Shown here piece after piece: positions 9,193 to 17,933 of a stretch of DNA of 41,737 bases. The position numbers and the translations under genes are program-made. Numbering within the stretch: position 1 is the stretch's first letter; each line of letters begins with the position of its first letter. The stretch lies in the NCBI GenBank assembly GCA_945905915.1, contig CAMDQL010000009.1:1-41737 (forward strand). Direction: 5' to 3'. This DNA comes from Flavobacterium psychrophilum. GTDB taxonomy: Bacteria; Bacteroidota; Bacteroidia; Flavobacteriales; Flavobacteriaceae. The notes below the pieces were generated by a model, which saw nothing but the letters and a program-made list of their open reading frames with translations, had not been told where the DNA came from and made no database searches.

Positions 9193-9624
9193 TTAAAATT
9201 TCCAATCAAATTCGTCTTTATCACTAAATACAGCGCCCACTTCAATTTTAACAATTTCGTTATAATCAACGTGAATAAACAACCAATTTTCCTCATTAAA
9301 ATAACTCATCATTCCTTCAGAAGTATCGGTTTCAAATGATTTAACTTTATTTTTTTCTAATACCGGATAAACCTCACTCCAATTCTTTCCAATTATAGTC
9401 GTGTTAAACAACTTCACAACTGAATTTGTGGTTGTAACATAGCCTAATTTAAAGTCTTCTTCTTTATAAAAAATAAGACGCAATTTTCGGGCATTATACA
9501 TAAAGACAACGTTCTCTTCTTCGTCTTTATATTGTGTATCGGGTTTACCCAAAATTTTAGTAACATCTTGCTCTTTCATTCCGAAAAGCAAATTGTCAAT
9601 TCCGTATTTCAATTTAATTTCCAT
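9193..9624 (-). CDS. Hypothetical protein with BamE/OmlA-like N-terminal motif
   Basis: A 143-residue protein with no signal peptide or membrane segment. The start of the mature protein (YGIDNLLFGMKEQDVTKILGKPD) resembles the helix-turn segment G-M-x-x-x-x-V-x-x-x-L-G-x-P seen in BamE/OmlA-like and similar small domains. The match is limited to that motif, and the rest is alternating beta-strands and acidic turns. I do not recognise a family with a known function. It lies downstream of typA on the same strand, but a perfect 10-bp terminator hairpin (9641-9664) separates them, so it likely has its own weak promoter or depends on read-through. Confidence 0.7.
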   Translation of the reverse strand: MEIKLKYGIDNLLFGMKEQDVTKILGKPDTQYKDEEENVVFMYNARKLRLIFYKEEDFKLGYVTTTNSVVKLFNTTIIGKNWSEVYPVLEKNKVKSFETDTSEGMMSYFNEENWLFIHVDYNEIVKIEVGAVFSDKDEFDWKF

Positions 9625-9640
9625 GGTTATTTATGCTAAA

Positions 9641-9664
9641 AAATCCCGATTTTCATCGGGATTT
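9641..9664 (-). terminator. Terminator of typA
   Basis: AAATCCCGAT (9641-9650) and ATCGGGATTT (9655-9664) form a perfect 10-bp stem with a 4-base loop. Read on the minus strand it is followed by a run of six T residues just after the typA stop. It also lies just upstream of the start of the gene at 9193-9624. Confidence 0.85.
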
Positions 9665-9670
9665 AGTTAA

Positions 9671-11467
9671 TTATATTTTAAAACGTTTTCTATCGTTTTC
9701 TGTCAAATAAATTTTTCTTAAACGAATAGATTTTGGCGTAACCTCAACATATTCATCTTTTTGAATGTATTCTAAAGCTTCTTCTAGTGAGAAAATAATC
9801 GGTGGAATAATCCTTGCTTTTTCATCATTTCCAGATGAACGAACGTTAGACTGTTTTTTAGCTTTTGTAACGTTGATACACATATCATCACCACGAGAGT
9901 TTTCACCAATTACTTGACCCTCATAGATCTCAGCATTTGGTTCTACAAAGAATTTACCACGATCTTGTAATTTATCAATAGAGTAAGGAATTGCTTTTCC
10001 GTTTTCCATAGAAATTAACGATCCATTGTTACGACCTGGAATTGCTCCTTTAAAAGGTTCATATCCAATATAACGATGAGCCATAATTGCCTCGCCAGCG
10101 GTTGCAGTTAACAATTGATTACGCAATCCTATAATTCCACGAGATGGAATATTGAATTTAATAATCATACGCTCTCCTTTCGCTTCCATTGATAACATTT
10201 CTCCTTTACGGATGGTTACAAATTCAACGGCTCTACCAGATAAATTTTCAGGTAAATCGATTGTTAATTCTTCAATTGGCTCACATTTTTGACCATCAAT
10301 TTCTTTAATAATAACTTGTGGTTGACCAATTTGCATTTCATACCCTTCGCGTCTCATAGTTTCAATTAAAACCGATAAGTGCAATACACCACGACCAAAA
10401 ACCATGAATTTATCAGCAGAATCTGTTTCACCTAACTTCATAGCTAAGTTTTTCTCTAATTCTTTTGTTAAACGATCTCTAATGTGACGTGAGGTTACAA
10501 ATTTTCCTTCTTTTCCGAAGAAAGGCGAATCGTTAATTGTGAATAACATACTCATGGTAGGCTCATCAATTGCAATAGTTTGTAACGCTTCCGGATTTTC
10601 AAAATCGGCAACTGTATCACCAATTTCAAAACCTTCAATACCAATAATTGCACAAATATCTCCAGCAATTACTTGATCTACTTTTTTACGGCCAAGACCT
10701 TCAAAAGTATGTAATTCTTTAATTCTAGATTTTAATATTGTACCATCTCTTTTAACTAAAGAAATAGGCATACCTTCTTTCAAAACGCCTCTTTCTAATC
10801 GACCAATAGCAATACGACCGGTAAATGAAGAGAAGTCTAAAGAGGTAATTAACATTTGTGGCGTTCCTTCAGAAACTTTTGGTGCAGGAACATGTTCCAA
10901 AACCATATCTAATAAAGGCTCAATATTATCTGTTTGATTTCTAAAATCATCTGACATCCAGTTATTTTTTGCCGAACCATAAACAGTTGGAAAATCTAAC
11001 TGCTCTTCGGTAGCACCTAATTCAAACATTAAGTCGAATACTTTTTCGTGAACTTCTTCTGGCGTACAGTTTTCTTTATCCACTTTATTAATAACCACAC
11101 ATGGTTTTAAACCTAAGTCAATTGCTTTTTGCAATACAAAACGCGTTTGTGGCATTGGTCCTTCAAATGCATCTACTAAAAGACAAACACCGTCTGCCAT
11201 ATTAAGTACACGTTCTACTTCTCCACCAAAATCGGCGTGACCTGGAGTATCAATAATATTAATTTTAGTTCCTTTATAAATTACCGAAACGTTTTTTGAA
11301 GTAATTGTAATACCTCTTTCACGCTCCAAATCATTATTATCAAGGATTAAGTCTCCAGTATTTTCGTTTTCACGAAATAATTGACAGTGGTACATAATTT
11401 TATCAACCAAAGTAGTTTTACCGTGGTCAACGTGTGCAATAATTGCGATGTTTCTAATAGAAGTCAT
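9671..11467 (-). CDS. typA: Translational GTPase TypA/BipA
   Basis: A 598-residue translation-factor GTPase. G1 AHVDHGKTT is at residues 11-19, switch motif RGITI at 51-55, G3 DTPGH at 73-77 and G4 NKVD at 127-130. These are followed by EF-Tu-like domain 2, EF-G-like domains III and V, and the TypA-specific C-terminal domain. The length (about 600) and the TypA-specific motif [21 protein letters not shown] (split as IIGLRNQL and GEAIMAHR) separate it from EF-Tu, EF-G and LepA. TypA binds ribosomes and helps 50S assembly and growth under cold or other stress. A TACCTTTG promoter element lies at 11495-11488. Confidence 0.97.
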   Translation of the reverse strand: MTSIRNIAIIAHVDHGKTTLVDKIMYHCQLFRENENTGDLILDNNDLERERGITITSKNVSVIYKGTKINIIDTPGHADFGGEVERVLNMADGVCLLVDAFEGPMPQTRFVLQKAIDLGLKPCVVINKVDKENCTPEEVHEKVFDLMFELGATEEQLDFPTVYGSAKNNWMSDDFRNQTDNIEPLLDMVLEHVPAPKVSEGTPQMLITSLDFSSFTGRIAIGRLERGVLKEGMPISLVKRDGTILKSRIKELHTFEGLGRKKVDQVIAGDICAIIGIEGFEIGDTVADFENPEALQTIAIDEPTMSMLFTINDSPFFGKEGKFVTSRHIRDRLTKELEKNLAMKLGETDSADKFMVFGRGVLHLSVLIETMRREGYEMQIGQPQVIIKEIDGQKCEPIEELTIDLPENLSGRAVEFVTIRKGEMLSMEAKGERMIIKFNIPSRGIIGLRNQLLTATAGEAIMAHRYIGYEPFKGAIPGRNNGSLISMENGKAIPYSIDKLQDRGKFFVEPNAEIYEGQVIGENSRGDDMCINVTKAKKQSNVRSSGNDEKARIIPPIIFSLEEALEYIQKDEYVEVTPKSIRLRKIYLTENDRKRFKI

Positions 11468-11487
11468 TTAATTTATTTTTGAAAGTG

Positions 11488-11495
11488 CAAAGGTA
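11488..11495 (-). promoter_or_regulatory. Putative -7 element of typA
   Basis: Read on the minus strand this is TACCTTTG, an exact match to TAnnTTTG, about 20 bases before the typA ATG. No clear -33 TTG is visible at normal spacing. Confidence 0.35.
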
Positions 11496-11566
11496 ATCTT
11501 TATTTTAATAAAAACACTATAGAAATCAACTCTTTAGTTTAAATTAAGGATAAGAAAACAATAAAA

Positions 11567-11589
11567 AAAGCCCTCAAAAAGAGAGCTTT
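11567..11589 (-). terminator. Terminator of rpsT
   Basis: AAAGCCCTC (11567-11575) pairs with GAGAGCTTT (11581-11589) with one mismatch and a 5-base loop. On the minus strand a T-run follows. Confidence 0.75.
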
Positions 11590-11611
11590 AATTTATTTTA
11601 CTAGCTAATTA

Positions 11612-11863
11612 CTATAATGAAGCAACGTGTTTAGTTAACTTAGATTTTAAGTTAGACGCTTTGTTATCATGAATGATATTTTTCTTAGCTAACTTATCAA
11701 TCATAGAAATTACTGTTGATAATTTTGCAGAAGCCTCAGCTTTGTCAGTAGCTAAACGAATAGCTTTGATTGCATTACGAGTTGTTTTGTGTTGGTATCT
11801 GTTTAACACTCTTCTTTTCTCGTTACTTCTAATTCTTTTTAAAGCAGATTTATGATTTGCCAT
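11612..11863 (-). CDS. rpsT: 30S ribosomal protein S20
   Basis: An 83-residue, very basic protein beginning MANHKSALKRIRSNEKRR, the standard start of bacterial S20. S20 binds 16S rRNA early in 30S assembly. The family motif (RNAIKAIR, followed by a helical Ala/Lys-rich region) is present and the length is normal. It is transcribed alone: a terminator lies at 11567-11589 and tRNA-Glu lies about 160 bases upstream. The upstream gap (11864-12021) is AT-rich; I see no clear TAnnTTTG element or autoregulatory structure in it. Confidence 0.97.
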   Translation of the reverse strand: MANHKSALKRIRSNEKRRVLNRYQHKTTRNAIKAIRLATDKAEASAKLSTVISMIDKLAKKNIIHDNKASNLKSKLTKHVASL

Positions 11864-12021
11864 TTTGTTCTTTTTTTTTAATTGTAATAATTGTTATAAA
11901 CTACTAGTTAAAAAAGAAAAACCTCCCACAACTTAATAAACAGTCACTTTGGTTTTAACTAATAAAATAATAACAGAGACACCAATTACTATTTTATAAA
12001 ACTTATTTACAACTAATTCTG

Positions 12022-12093
12022 TAGCCCGTAGGGGAATCGAACCCCTCTTACCAGGATGAAAACCTGGCGTCCTAACCGATAGACGAACGGGCC
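12022..12093 (-). tRNA. tRNA-Glu (anticodon TTC)
   Basis: Read on the minus strand from 12093 the sequence folds as a tRNA of 72 bases. The acceptor stem is GGCCCGT with ACGGGCT, including a G-U pair at the end. The anticodon stem is CCAGG/CCTGG with loop TTTTCAT, anticodon TTC. The T-arm has the GGTTCGATTCC pattern. CCA is not encoded. A promoter-like pair lies just upstream at 12119-12148. It stands alone between proS and rpsT. Confidence 0.97.
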
Positions 12094-12118
12094 ATTACAT
12101 TATTTTGTAATGCGAGTG

Positions 12119-12148
12119 CAAAAATACAACTATTTTTAATTCCTGCAA
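12119..12148 (-). promoter_or_regulatory. Putative promoter of tRNA-Glu
   Basis: On the minus strand TTG (12148-12146) and TATTTTTG (12126-12119, exact TAnnTTTG) are 19 bases apart, and the tRNA begins 26 bases downstream of the -7 element. Confidence 0.55.
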
Positions 12149-12176
12149 GAGCTAAAATAAAAAAAAAGATTTTTTT

Positions 12177-13655
12177 TTAATATGCCTTTGCAAAAAGAAC
12201 ACGACCTTTTGAAGGAGCTCCGCTGAATACACAATTTCCTTGTTCTTCTACTCTATCTAAAGCAATACAACGAATGGTTGCCTTAGTTAAATCTTTTATC
12301 TTTTCTTCAGTTGCCGCAGTACCATCCCAATGTGCTGATAAAAAGCCTCCTTTGGTTTCTAATAACTCTTTAAATTCGTCAAAACTATTTACTTCGGTGA
12401 TGTGTGAATTTCTATAATTCAATGCTTTTGCAAACATTTCTTTTTGAATAGTTTCCAATAAATTTTGAACATAAACCGCAACTCCTTCTTTCGCAACAAT
12501 TTCTTTCGATAAATTATCTCTACGTGCAATTTCGTATGTTCCATTTTCTAAATCGTTTGGACCCAAAGCTATTCGAACAGGCACTCCTTTTAATTCCCAT
12601 TCTGCGAATTTAAAGCCTGGTTTTTGCGTATCGCGATTGTCATATTTAACCGAAATCCCTAATTTTTTTAACTCTGCACTTAAACCGTTTACTTGCTCAG
12701 AAATTGCATCAAATTGTTCTTCTGTTTTATAAATTGGAACAATAACCACTTGAATAGGTGCTAAATTTGGAGGTAAAACCAATCCCTTATCGTCAGAATG
12801 TGTCATTACTAAAGCTCCCATTAATCGGGTAGAAACACCCCATGAAGTTCCCCAAACATATTCTTGTTTTCCTTCTTTGTTAGCAAATTTAACATCAAAC
12901 GCTTTGGCAAAATTTTGTCCTAAAAAATGTGATGTTCCTGCTTGCAATGCTTTTCCATCTTGCATTAAAGCTTCAATACAATAGGTTTCAACAGCACCAG
13001 CAAAACGTTCGGTTTCTGTTTTTAATCCTTTTACAACAGGTATAGCCATGAAATTTTCAGCAAAATCTGCATACACATGCATCATTTTTTCAGATTCTTC
13101 AATTGCTTCCTGACGAGTAGCGTGAGCGGTGTGCCCTTCTTGCCATAAAAATTCTGCCGTTCTTAAAAACAAACGGGTTCTCATTTCCCACCGCACCACA
13201 TTTGCCCATTGATTAATTAAAAGCGGTAAATCTCTATAAGATTGCACCCAACCTTTATAAGTGGACCAAATAATAGCCTCACTAGTAGGACGAACAATTA
13301 ATTCTTCTTCCAGTTTAGCATTTGGATCAACCATTAGTTTCCCAGGACGTGATTCATCATTTTTTAATCGATAATGAGTAACAATAGCACATTCCTTAGC
13401 AAAACCTTCTGCGTTTTTTTCTTCGGCCTCAAACATACTTTTCGGAACAAAGAGCGGGAAATAAGCATTGCTATGTCCTGTTTCTTTGAACATTTTATCT
13501 AATTGGGCTTGCATTTTTTCCCAAATTGCATAACCGTATGGCTTTATAACCATACATCCCCTCACTCCTGAATTCTCCGCTAAATCGGCCTTTACGACTA
13601 ATTCGTTATACCATTTGGAATAATCTTCTGCTCTTGTTGTTAAGTTCTTACTCAT
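12177..13655 (-). CDS. proS: Prolyl-tRNA synthetase, archaeal/eukaryotic-like type
   Basis: A 492-residue class II aminoacyl-tRNA synthetase. The frame extends upstream to 13712, but the conserved start [20 protein letters not shown] points to the ATG at 13655. Class II motifs are seen at [20 protein letters not shown] (motif 2 with its arginine) and [16 protein letters not shown] (motif 3). An anticodon-binding domain and a zinc-domain-like C-terminus follow, ending in Tyr, as is usual for the short archaeal-type ProRS. It lacks the editing INS domain of the E. coli type. It is the first gene of a divergent pair with the lipoprotein gene at 13755, sharing a compact promoter region. Confidence 0.96.
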   Translation of the reverse strand: MSKNLTTRAEDYSKWYNELVVKADLAENSGVRGCMVIKPYGYAIWEKMQAQLDKMFKETGHSNAYFPLFVPKSMFEAEEKNAEGFAKECAIVTHYRLKNDESRPGKLMVDPNAKLEEELIVRPTSEAIIWSTYKGWVQSYRDLPLLINQWANVVRWEMRTRLFLRTAEFLWQEGHTAHATRQEAIEESEKMMHVYADFAENFMAIPVVKGLKTETERFAGAVETYCIEALMQDGKALQAGTSHFLGQNFAKAFDVKFANKEGKQEYVWGTSWGVSTRLMGALVMTHSDDKGLVLPPNLAPIQVVIVPIYKTEEQFDAISEQVNGLSAELKKLGISVKYDNRDTQKPGFKFAEWELKGVPVRIALGPNDLENGTYEIARRDNLSKEIVAKEGVAVYVQNLLETIQKEMFAKALNYRNSHITEVNSFDEFKELLETKGGFLSAHWDGTAATEEKIKDLTKATIRCIALDRVEEQGNCVFSGAPSKGRVLFAKAY

Positions 13656-13709
13656 TATTAATATTTTGGCACAAAAATTGTTTATATAAATTTTAACTAA
13701 AATGTTTGG

Positions 13710-13737
13710 CAAAAATAGTTAAATTTGAAGTGTCCAA
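13710..13737 (-). promoter_or_regulatory. Putative promoter of proS
   Basis: On the minus strand TTG (13737-13735) and TATTTTTG (13717-13710) are 17 bases apart. The -7 element fits TAnnTTTG exactly. It overlaps the opposite-facing element for the gene at 13755. Confidence 0.5.
13720..13727 (+). promoter_or_regulatory. Putative -7 element of the Trp/Gly-rich lipoprotein gene
   Basis: TAAATTTG matches TAnnTTTG exactly, 27 bases before the ATG at 13755. It lies inside the proS promoter interval, so the two promoters may compete. Confidence 0.4.
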
Positions 13738-13754
13738 CAATAAAAAAAAGAGTT

Positions 13755-14792
13755 ATGAAAACTTATTACCCTATTAATCTAAAAAATTGTGGATTTTTCC
13801 TTACAGGAATTGTAGCAATCATTACTACTTCATGTGGTTCTTATCAAAATGCATCTTATTATGATAACGATGGTGTGTATGGTTCGTCTGAACGTTCTAA
13901 TCAGCAAGTCGTAAATAGATCAAGTGAAGAAAATGTAGAACAATCGAATGAATATGCTCAAAAATTTAGAGCAATGCAAGATGATTATACTTATTTTACC
14001 GATGTTGATTCTTATCAATCACAAGTCCAAGATACCGTTGTTACCGTTTACAACAACCAATACAGTGATCAAAATTATGCCGGATGGGGTAATAATGGAG
14101 CATCAGTAACTGTAAATTACTATGATAATGGAATGGGTTGGAACAATTGGTATTCTCCTTATTGGGGATATTCTAACGTTGGCTGGGGAGCTGGCTGGGG
14201 CTGGAACAACTGGGGTATGGGATGGAATGCAGGATGGGGATGGAACTCTTGGTACGGTCCTAATTGGGGCATGGGATGGAATAATTGGTATGGAAATGGA
14301 TATTACGGTCCAGGTTGGGGTGGCTACTATAACAACGGCTGGGGATGGAATGGTTATGGTGGCAGAAATGTAGCTTACAATGGTGGCCCTAGAGGTGGTA
14401 ATGGGTATTACAATAATGGATCTGGTAGAACTGGATCTAATTATAGCACCGGTAGAAGAGCATCAAGTACTGAGTTTAATGGAACGCCAAGAACAAGTAA
14501 TACAAGAGGATCTTTTCAAAATCCAAGATCGGCACAACAAAATAATAGCCCAAGAACTACAACAGTTCCAAGAACCTATTCACCAAGACAAAACAATGCA
14601 GTAACTCCTAGAAATACTACTTCTGAGCCAAGAAACAATCAATCTACTCCAAGAAATAATACCTCTGAACCTAGAAATAACAACTATTCGTCACCTAGAA
14701 GTTCTTCATCTGGGGGCAGTTTCGGAGGCAGTTCAGGTGGCGGCGGTGGTCGTTCTTCTGGAGGCGGAGGCGGAAGAGGTGGCCGAGGATAA
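13755..14792 (+). CDS. Trp/Gly-rich lipoprotein with Pro-Arg-Asn repeats and Gly-rich tail
   Basis: A 345-residue protein of unknown function. I start it at the ATG at 13755 rather than 13725, because a signal peptide with lipobox ITTSC (Cys27) begins there. Residues about 110-205 are a low-complexity region with roughly 18 tryptophans in motifs such as GMGWNNWY and GWGWNNW. Residues about 244-316 hold spaced PRN/PRT repeats (TPRNNTSEPRNN), and the last 27 residues are almost all Gly, Ser and Arg (SSGGGGGRGGRG). The N-terminal third (about 45-100) is acidic and ordered-looking. Similar proteins occur beside proS in flavobacteria, so it is a genuine gene, not a shadow. The porin-like gene starts 30 bases downstream and is probably co-transcribed. 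Confidence 0.8.
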   Translation: MKTYYPINLKNCGFFLTGIVAIITTSCGSYQNASYYDNDGVYGSSERSNQQVVNRSSEENVEQSNEYAQKFRAMQDDYTYFTDVDSYQSQVQDTVVTVYNNQYSDQNYAGWGNNGASVTVNYYDNGMGWNNWYSPYWGYSNVGWGAGWGWNNWGMGWNAGWGWNSWYGPNWGMGWNNWYGNGYYGPGWGGYYNNGWGWNGYGGRNVAYNGGPRGGNGYYNNGSGRTGSNYSTGRRASSTEFNGTPRTSNTRGSFQNPRSAQQNNSPRTTTVPRTYSPRQNNAVTPRNTTSEPRNNQSTPRNNTSEPRNNNYSSPRSSSSGGSFGGSSGGGGGRSSGGGGGRGGRG

Positions 14793-14822
14793 TTTACAGA
14801 TTGATATAAAATTAAGAAGAAA

Positions 14823-16358
14823 ATGAAAAAAATATTTTTATCCCTATTATTTGTTGCTTCACTGTTGTCTCAAGCACAGGAAACAACCACAAACGACGCA
14901 TTACGATATGCCTTAAACAATTTAACTGGAACTGCTCGTTTTAGAGGAATGAGTGGTGCTTTTGGAGCTGTGGGAGGTGATTTATCTGCTATCAATGTCA
15001 ACCCAGCTGGTTCACTATTTTTTGCCAATAATTATGCTAGTGTTTCTTCAAGTTTGTATACTATTCATAACCGTTCTGATTATTTTGGAACAACAACAAA
15101 AGAAAATTTTAGCTCTCTTGATCTAAACCAAATTGGCGCTGTTTTGGTTTTTAATGATAAATCAGGAAAAACTGATTGGTCTAAAATTGCAGTTGCTCTA
15201 AACTATGACAACACTAATAATTTTGATACCGAAATTTTTTCAAAAGGAACCAATCCTTCCAATTCAATAGATCGTTATTTTTTAGACAAAGCACAAGGTT
15301 TACCAAATGAGTTTGTTGAATTGCAACCAGGCGAATCAATAACAGATTTGTATACTTATTTAGGTGAACAAAGTGGTTTAGGCTTTCCTGCACAACAGGC
15401 TATGATGGCTTATCAGGCCTATCTTTTAGAATCAGACGGACCTGGTTCATATTATTCAAATGTGAATTATGCTGGTGGAAATTTTAGACAAGAAAATTAC
15501 ATTTCAGCAACGGGTTATAATGGAAAATTCTCCGCAAATATTGCAACATCGTACAAGGATAGATTGTTTTTAGGAATGAACTTAAATGCCCATTTTACAG
15601 ATTATGTAAAAACAACTTCGGTATATGAAAGAAATAGCAATCCACTTTTTTCTACTGGAGACACTGTTAGAGATATTCAGTTTGATAACGAATTGTATAC
15701 CTATGGAACAGGATTCTCGTTAAACCTTGGTGCAATACTAAAAGTTACGGAAGAATTTAGAGCGGGTATTGCTTATGAATCTCCTACTTGGTACCAATTA
15801 AATGATGAATTATCGCAGCGATTAATTGTAAACTCAACAGACGGTATTGCTAATTTTAAAGAAGTAGTTGCTCCAAATGTAGTTAATGTATATCCAACTT
15901 ATAAAATTCAAACCCCAAGTAAAATTACGTTTAGTGGTGCTTATATTTTCAATAAAAAAGGATTAATCAGTATTGATTATGCCATGAAAGATTATAGTAA
16001 TATTAAATTTAAACCAACAAGCGTAAGTTTATTCAGCGATTTAAACACACAAATTAGTCAACAATTTAAAAATGCCTATGAATTAAGAATTGGTGGCGAA
16101 TATAAAATTAAACAATGGAGTGTTCGTGGTGGTTATCGATTTGAAGAAAGTCCGTATAAATCAACTTCAGAAATGAGTGATTTAATAGGTTATTCTGCAG
16201 GTTTAGGTTATAATTTTGGCGAAAGCAAGTTAGACTTTGCCTTTGCAAATGATAGTAGAAGTCAAAATGTAGCATTTCTCTCCTCAGGAATGACTGATGC
16301 AGCAAGAATTAGAACTAAAAACAACAACATAACCATTACCTATTCGATTTATTTTTAA
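14823..16358 (+). CDS. OmpP1/FadL-family outer membrane transporter
   Basis: A 511-residue outer membrane beta-barrel. A signal peptide (residues 1-18, ending LLSQAQ) precedes the FadL-like N-terminal segment ending INVNPAG, which matches the NPA motif of long-chain fatty acid channels. Long stretches of alternating hydrophobic and aromatic residues continue to the C-terminus, which ends in an aromatic residue (IYF), as expected for BamA-assembled barrels. FadL relatives import hydrophobic compounds; Bacteroidetes members are sometimes annotated as hemin receptors, but the real substrate is unknown. It follows the Trp/Gly-rich lipoprotein by 30 bases and ends at a clear hairpin terminator. 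Confidence 0.85.
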   Translation: MKKIFLSLLFVASLLSQAQETTTNDALRYALNNLTGTARFRGMSGAFGAVGGDLSAINVNPAGSLFFANNYASVSSSLYTIHNRSDYFGTTTKENFSSLDLNQIGAVLVFNDKSGKTDWSKIAVALNYDNTNNFDTEIFSKGTNPSNSIDRYFLDKAQGLPNEFVELQPGESITDLYTYLGEQSGLGFPAQQAMMAYQAYLLESDGPGSYYSNVNYAGGNFRQENYISATGYNGKFSANIATSYKDRLFLGMNLNAHFTDYVKTTSVYERNSNPLFSTGDTVRDIQFDNELYTYGTGFSLNLGAILKVTEEFRAGIAYESPTWYQLNDELSQRLIVNSTDGIANFKEVVAPNVVNVYPTYKIQTPSKITFSGAYIFNKKGLISIDYAMKDYSNIKFKPTSVSLFSDLNTQISQQFKNAYELRIGGEYKIKQWSVRGGYRFEESPYKSTSEMSDLIGYSAGLGYNFGESKLDFAFANDSRSQNVAFLSSGMTDAARIRTKNNNITITYSIYF

Positions 16359-16383
16359 TCTGATAAATTGATTATGATAGTAT

Positions 16384-16414
16384 AACCACTTCTTCAACCG
16401 AAGTGGTTTTTTTA
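16384..16414 (+). terminator. Terminator after the FadL-like gene
   Basis: AACCACTTC (16384-16392) and GAAGTGGTT (16400-16408) form a 9-bp stem with a 7-base loop followed by a T-run. Confidence 0.88.
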
Positions 16415-16432
16415 TGCTTAAAAGATTGTATT

Positions 16433-16525
16433 TAGCCCCGATGGAAGCGACATCCCGCCCTAGCGGATATAGCGAACAGCGGGACCAAGCCTTTAAAAAA
16501 TTCGATATCGCTGGTGCTTCAACTG
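16433..16525 (+). repeat. TAGCCCCGAT intergenic element, copy A (upstream of rimO)
   Basis: This element shares the core TAGCCCCGATkGAAGC, a later AGCGGGA, a TTTAAAAAA tract and a closing GCTTCAA with the stretch at 30545-30626. The first GAAGC (16444-16448) can pair with GCTTC (16516-16520), and TCCCGC (16453-16458) with GCGGGA (16479-16484). It is much more GC-rich than the surrounding intergenic DNA. I recall similar sequences as common intergenic repeats in flavobacteria, but could not search. Confidence 0.7.
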
Positions 16526-16536
16526 ATTATTTTATG

Positions 16537-16544
16537 TAATTTTG
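16537..16544 (+). promoter_or_regulatory. Putative -7 element of rimO
   Basis: TAATTTTG is an exact match to TAnnTTTG, 33 bases before the rimO ATG and directly after repeat copy A. Confidence 0.45.
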
Positions 16545-16576
16545 CCCACCGAAAGTTCGGGATCAAACACAAAAAC

Positions 16577-17878
16577 ATGAGAACCAAATCGTTAAAAAAG
16601 AATAAAATCAATGTAATTACCCTTGGATGTTCTAAAAACACTTACGACAGTGAGGTATTAATGGGGCAATTAAAAGCCAACGGAAAAGAAGTAGTTCACG
16701 AAGAAGAAGGAAACATCGTGGTAATTAACACTTGTGGTTTTATTGACAATGCAAAGGAAGAATCGGTTAATACGATTTTGGAATATGTAGATAAAAAAGA
16801 GCAAGGTTTAGTTGATAAAGTATTTGTGACCGGATGTTTATCTGAGCGTTATCGTCCAGATTTAGAGAAAGAAATTCCCGATGTAGATCAATACTTTGGA
16901 ACTACTGAATTACCTCTTTTATTAAAAGCTTTAGGCGCTGATTATAAACACGAATTACTGGGCGAACGCTTAACTACAACCCCAAAAAATTATGCTTATT
17001 TAAAAATTGCCGAAGGTTGTGATCGACCATGTAGTTTTTGTGCGATTCCATTAATGCGAGGAAAACACGTTTCGCAATCTATTGAAAAATTGGTGAAAGA
17101 AGCTGAAGGTTTGGCTAAAAATGGGGTAAAAGAATTAATTTTAATTGCTCAAGATTTAACCTATTATGGTTTAGATTTATACAAAAAACGCAATCTTGCC
17201 GAATTGCTTGAAAACCTAGCAAAAGTAGAAGGTATTGAGTGGATTCGTTTGCATTATGCATTTCCAAGTGGTTTTCCAATGGATGTTTTAGATTTGATGA
17301 AACGCGAACCTAAAATTTGTAATTACATCGATATTCCGCTGCAACACATTTCAGATGATATTTTGAAATCGATGAAACGGGGTACTACAAAAGAAAAAAC
17401 AACAAAATTATTACAAGAATTTAGAGAGCGTGTTCCTGGTATAGCGATTAGAACCACTCTAATTGTGGGTTATCCTGGAGAAACGCAAAAAGACTTTGAA
17501 ATTCTACGCGATTGGGTACAAGAAATGAAGTTTGAACGATTGGGTTGTTTTACCTATTCACATGAAGAAAATACAGGTGCTTATGCATTAGTAGATGACG
17601 TTCCGCAAGAGATAAAACAAGCGCGTGCTGCTGAAATTATGGATTTACAATCGCAAATTTCGTGGGATTTGAATCAAGAAAAAATTGGTCAAACCTTTAA
17701 ATGTGTAATCGACAGAAAAGAAGGTCAATATTTCATTGGAAGAACCGAATTTGACAGTCCGGATGTAGATAATGAAGTATTAGTTGATGCTTCAAAATAT
17801 TATTTAAAAACAGGAGATTTTGTGAATTTAAAAGTAATCGATGCCACCGAGTTTGATTTATACGCAGAGCCTATCTAA
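16577..17878 (+). CDS. rimO: Ribosomal protein S12 methylthiotransferase RimO
   Basis: A 433-residue radical SAM enzyme that adds a methylthio group to the conserved aspartate of ribosomal protein S12. The N-terminal domain carries the second iron-sulfur cluster cysteines at about 18, 53 and 87 (LGCSKN, NTCGFI, VTGCLS). The radical SAM motif CDRPCSFC is at 148-155. A TRAM-like domain ends the protein (about 370-433). The RimO-specific GCSKNTYDSE separates it from MiaB. The frame continues upstream to 16514, but those 21 residues are not family-like, so I use the ATG at 16577. It faces the LysM-NlpC/P60 gene across a short gap with a weak palindrome. Confidence 0.94.
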   Translation: MRTKSLKKNKINVITLGCSKNTYDSEVLMGQLKANGKEVVHEEEGNIVVINTCGFIDNAKEESVNTILEYVDKKEQGLVDKVFVTGCLSERYRPDLEKEIPDVDQYFGTTELPLLLKALGADYKHELLGERLTTTPKNYAYLKIAEGCDRPCSFCAIPLMRGKHVSQSIEKLVKEAEGLAKNGVKELILIAQDLTYYGLDLYKKRNLAELLENLAKVEGIEWIRLHYAFPSGFPMDVLDLMKREPKICNYIDIPLQHISDDILKSMKRGTTKEKTTKLLQEFRERVPGIAIRTTLIVGYPGETQKDFEILRDWVQEMKFERLGCFTYSHEENTGAYALVDDVPQEIKQARAAEIMDLQSQISWDLNQEKIGQTFKCVIDRKEGQYFIGRTEFDSPDVDNEVLVDASKYYLKTGDFVNLKVIDATEFDLYAEPI

Positions 17879-17906
17879 TTAATATTCTTTAGTTAAAATG
17901 ATTAAT

Positions 17907-17928
17907 TTAAAAGTCGAATTACTTTTAA
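17907..17928. terminator. Possible weak bidirectional terminator between rimO and the LysM-NlpC/P60 gene
   Basis: TTAAAAGT (17907-17914) and ACTTTTAA (17921-17928) form an 8-bp AT-rich stem between two convergent genes. No strong T-run follows on either side. Confidence 0.3.
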
Positions 17929-17933
17929 TTTAG

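Noticed and set aside
14085..14400. CRISPR-like repeat array
   Set aside because: The spaced repeats are in-frame codons for GWNNW-type motifs, with no regular spacer length and no cas genes nearby.
14122..14604. Other-frame open frames across the Trp/Gly-rich gene
   Set aside because: They result from the GC-richer repetitive codons and do not show a signal or motif.
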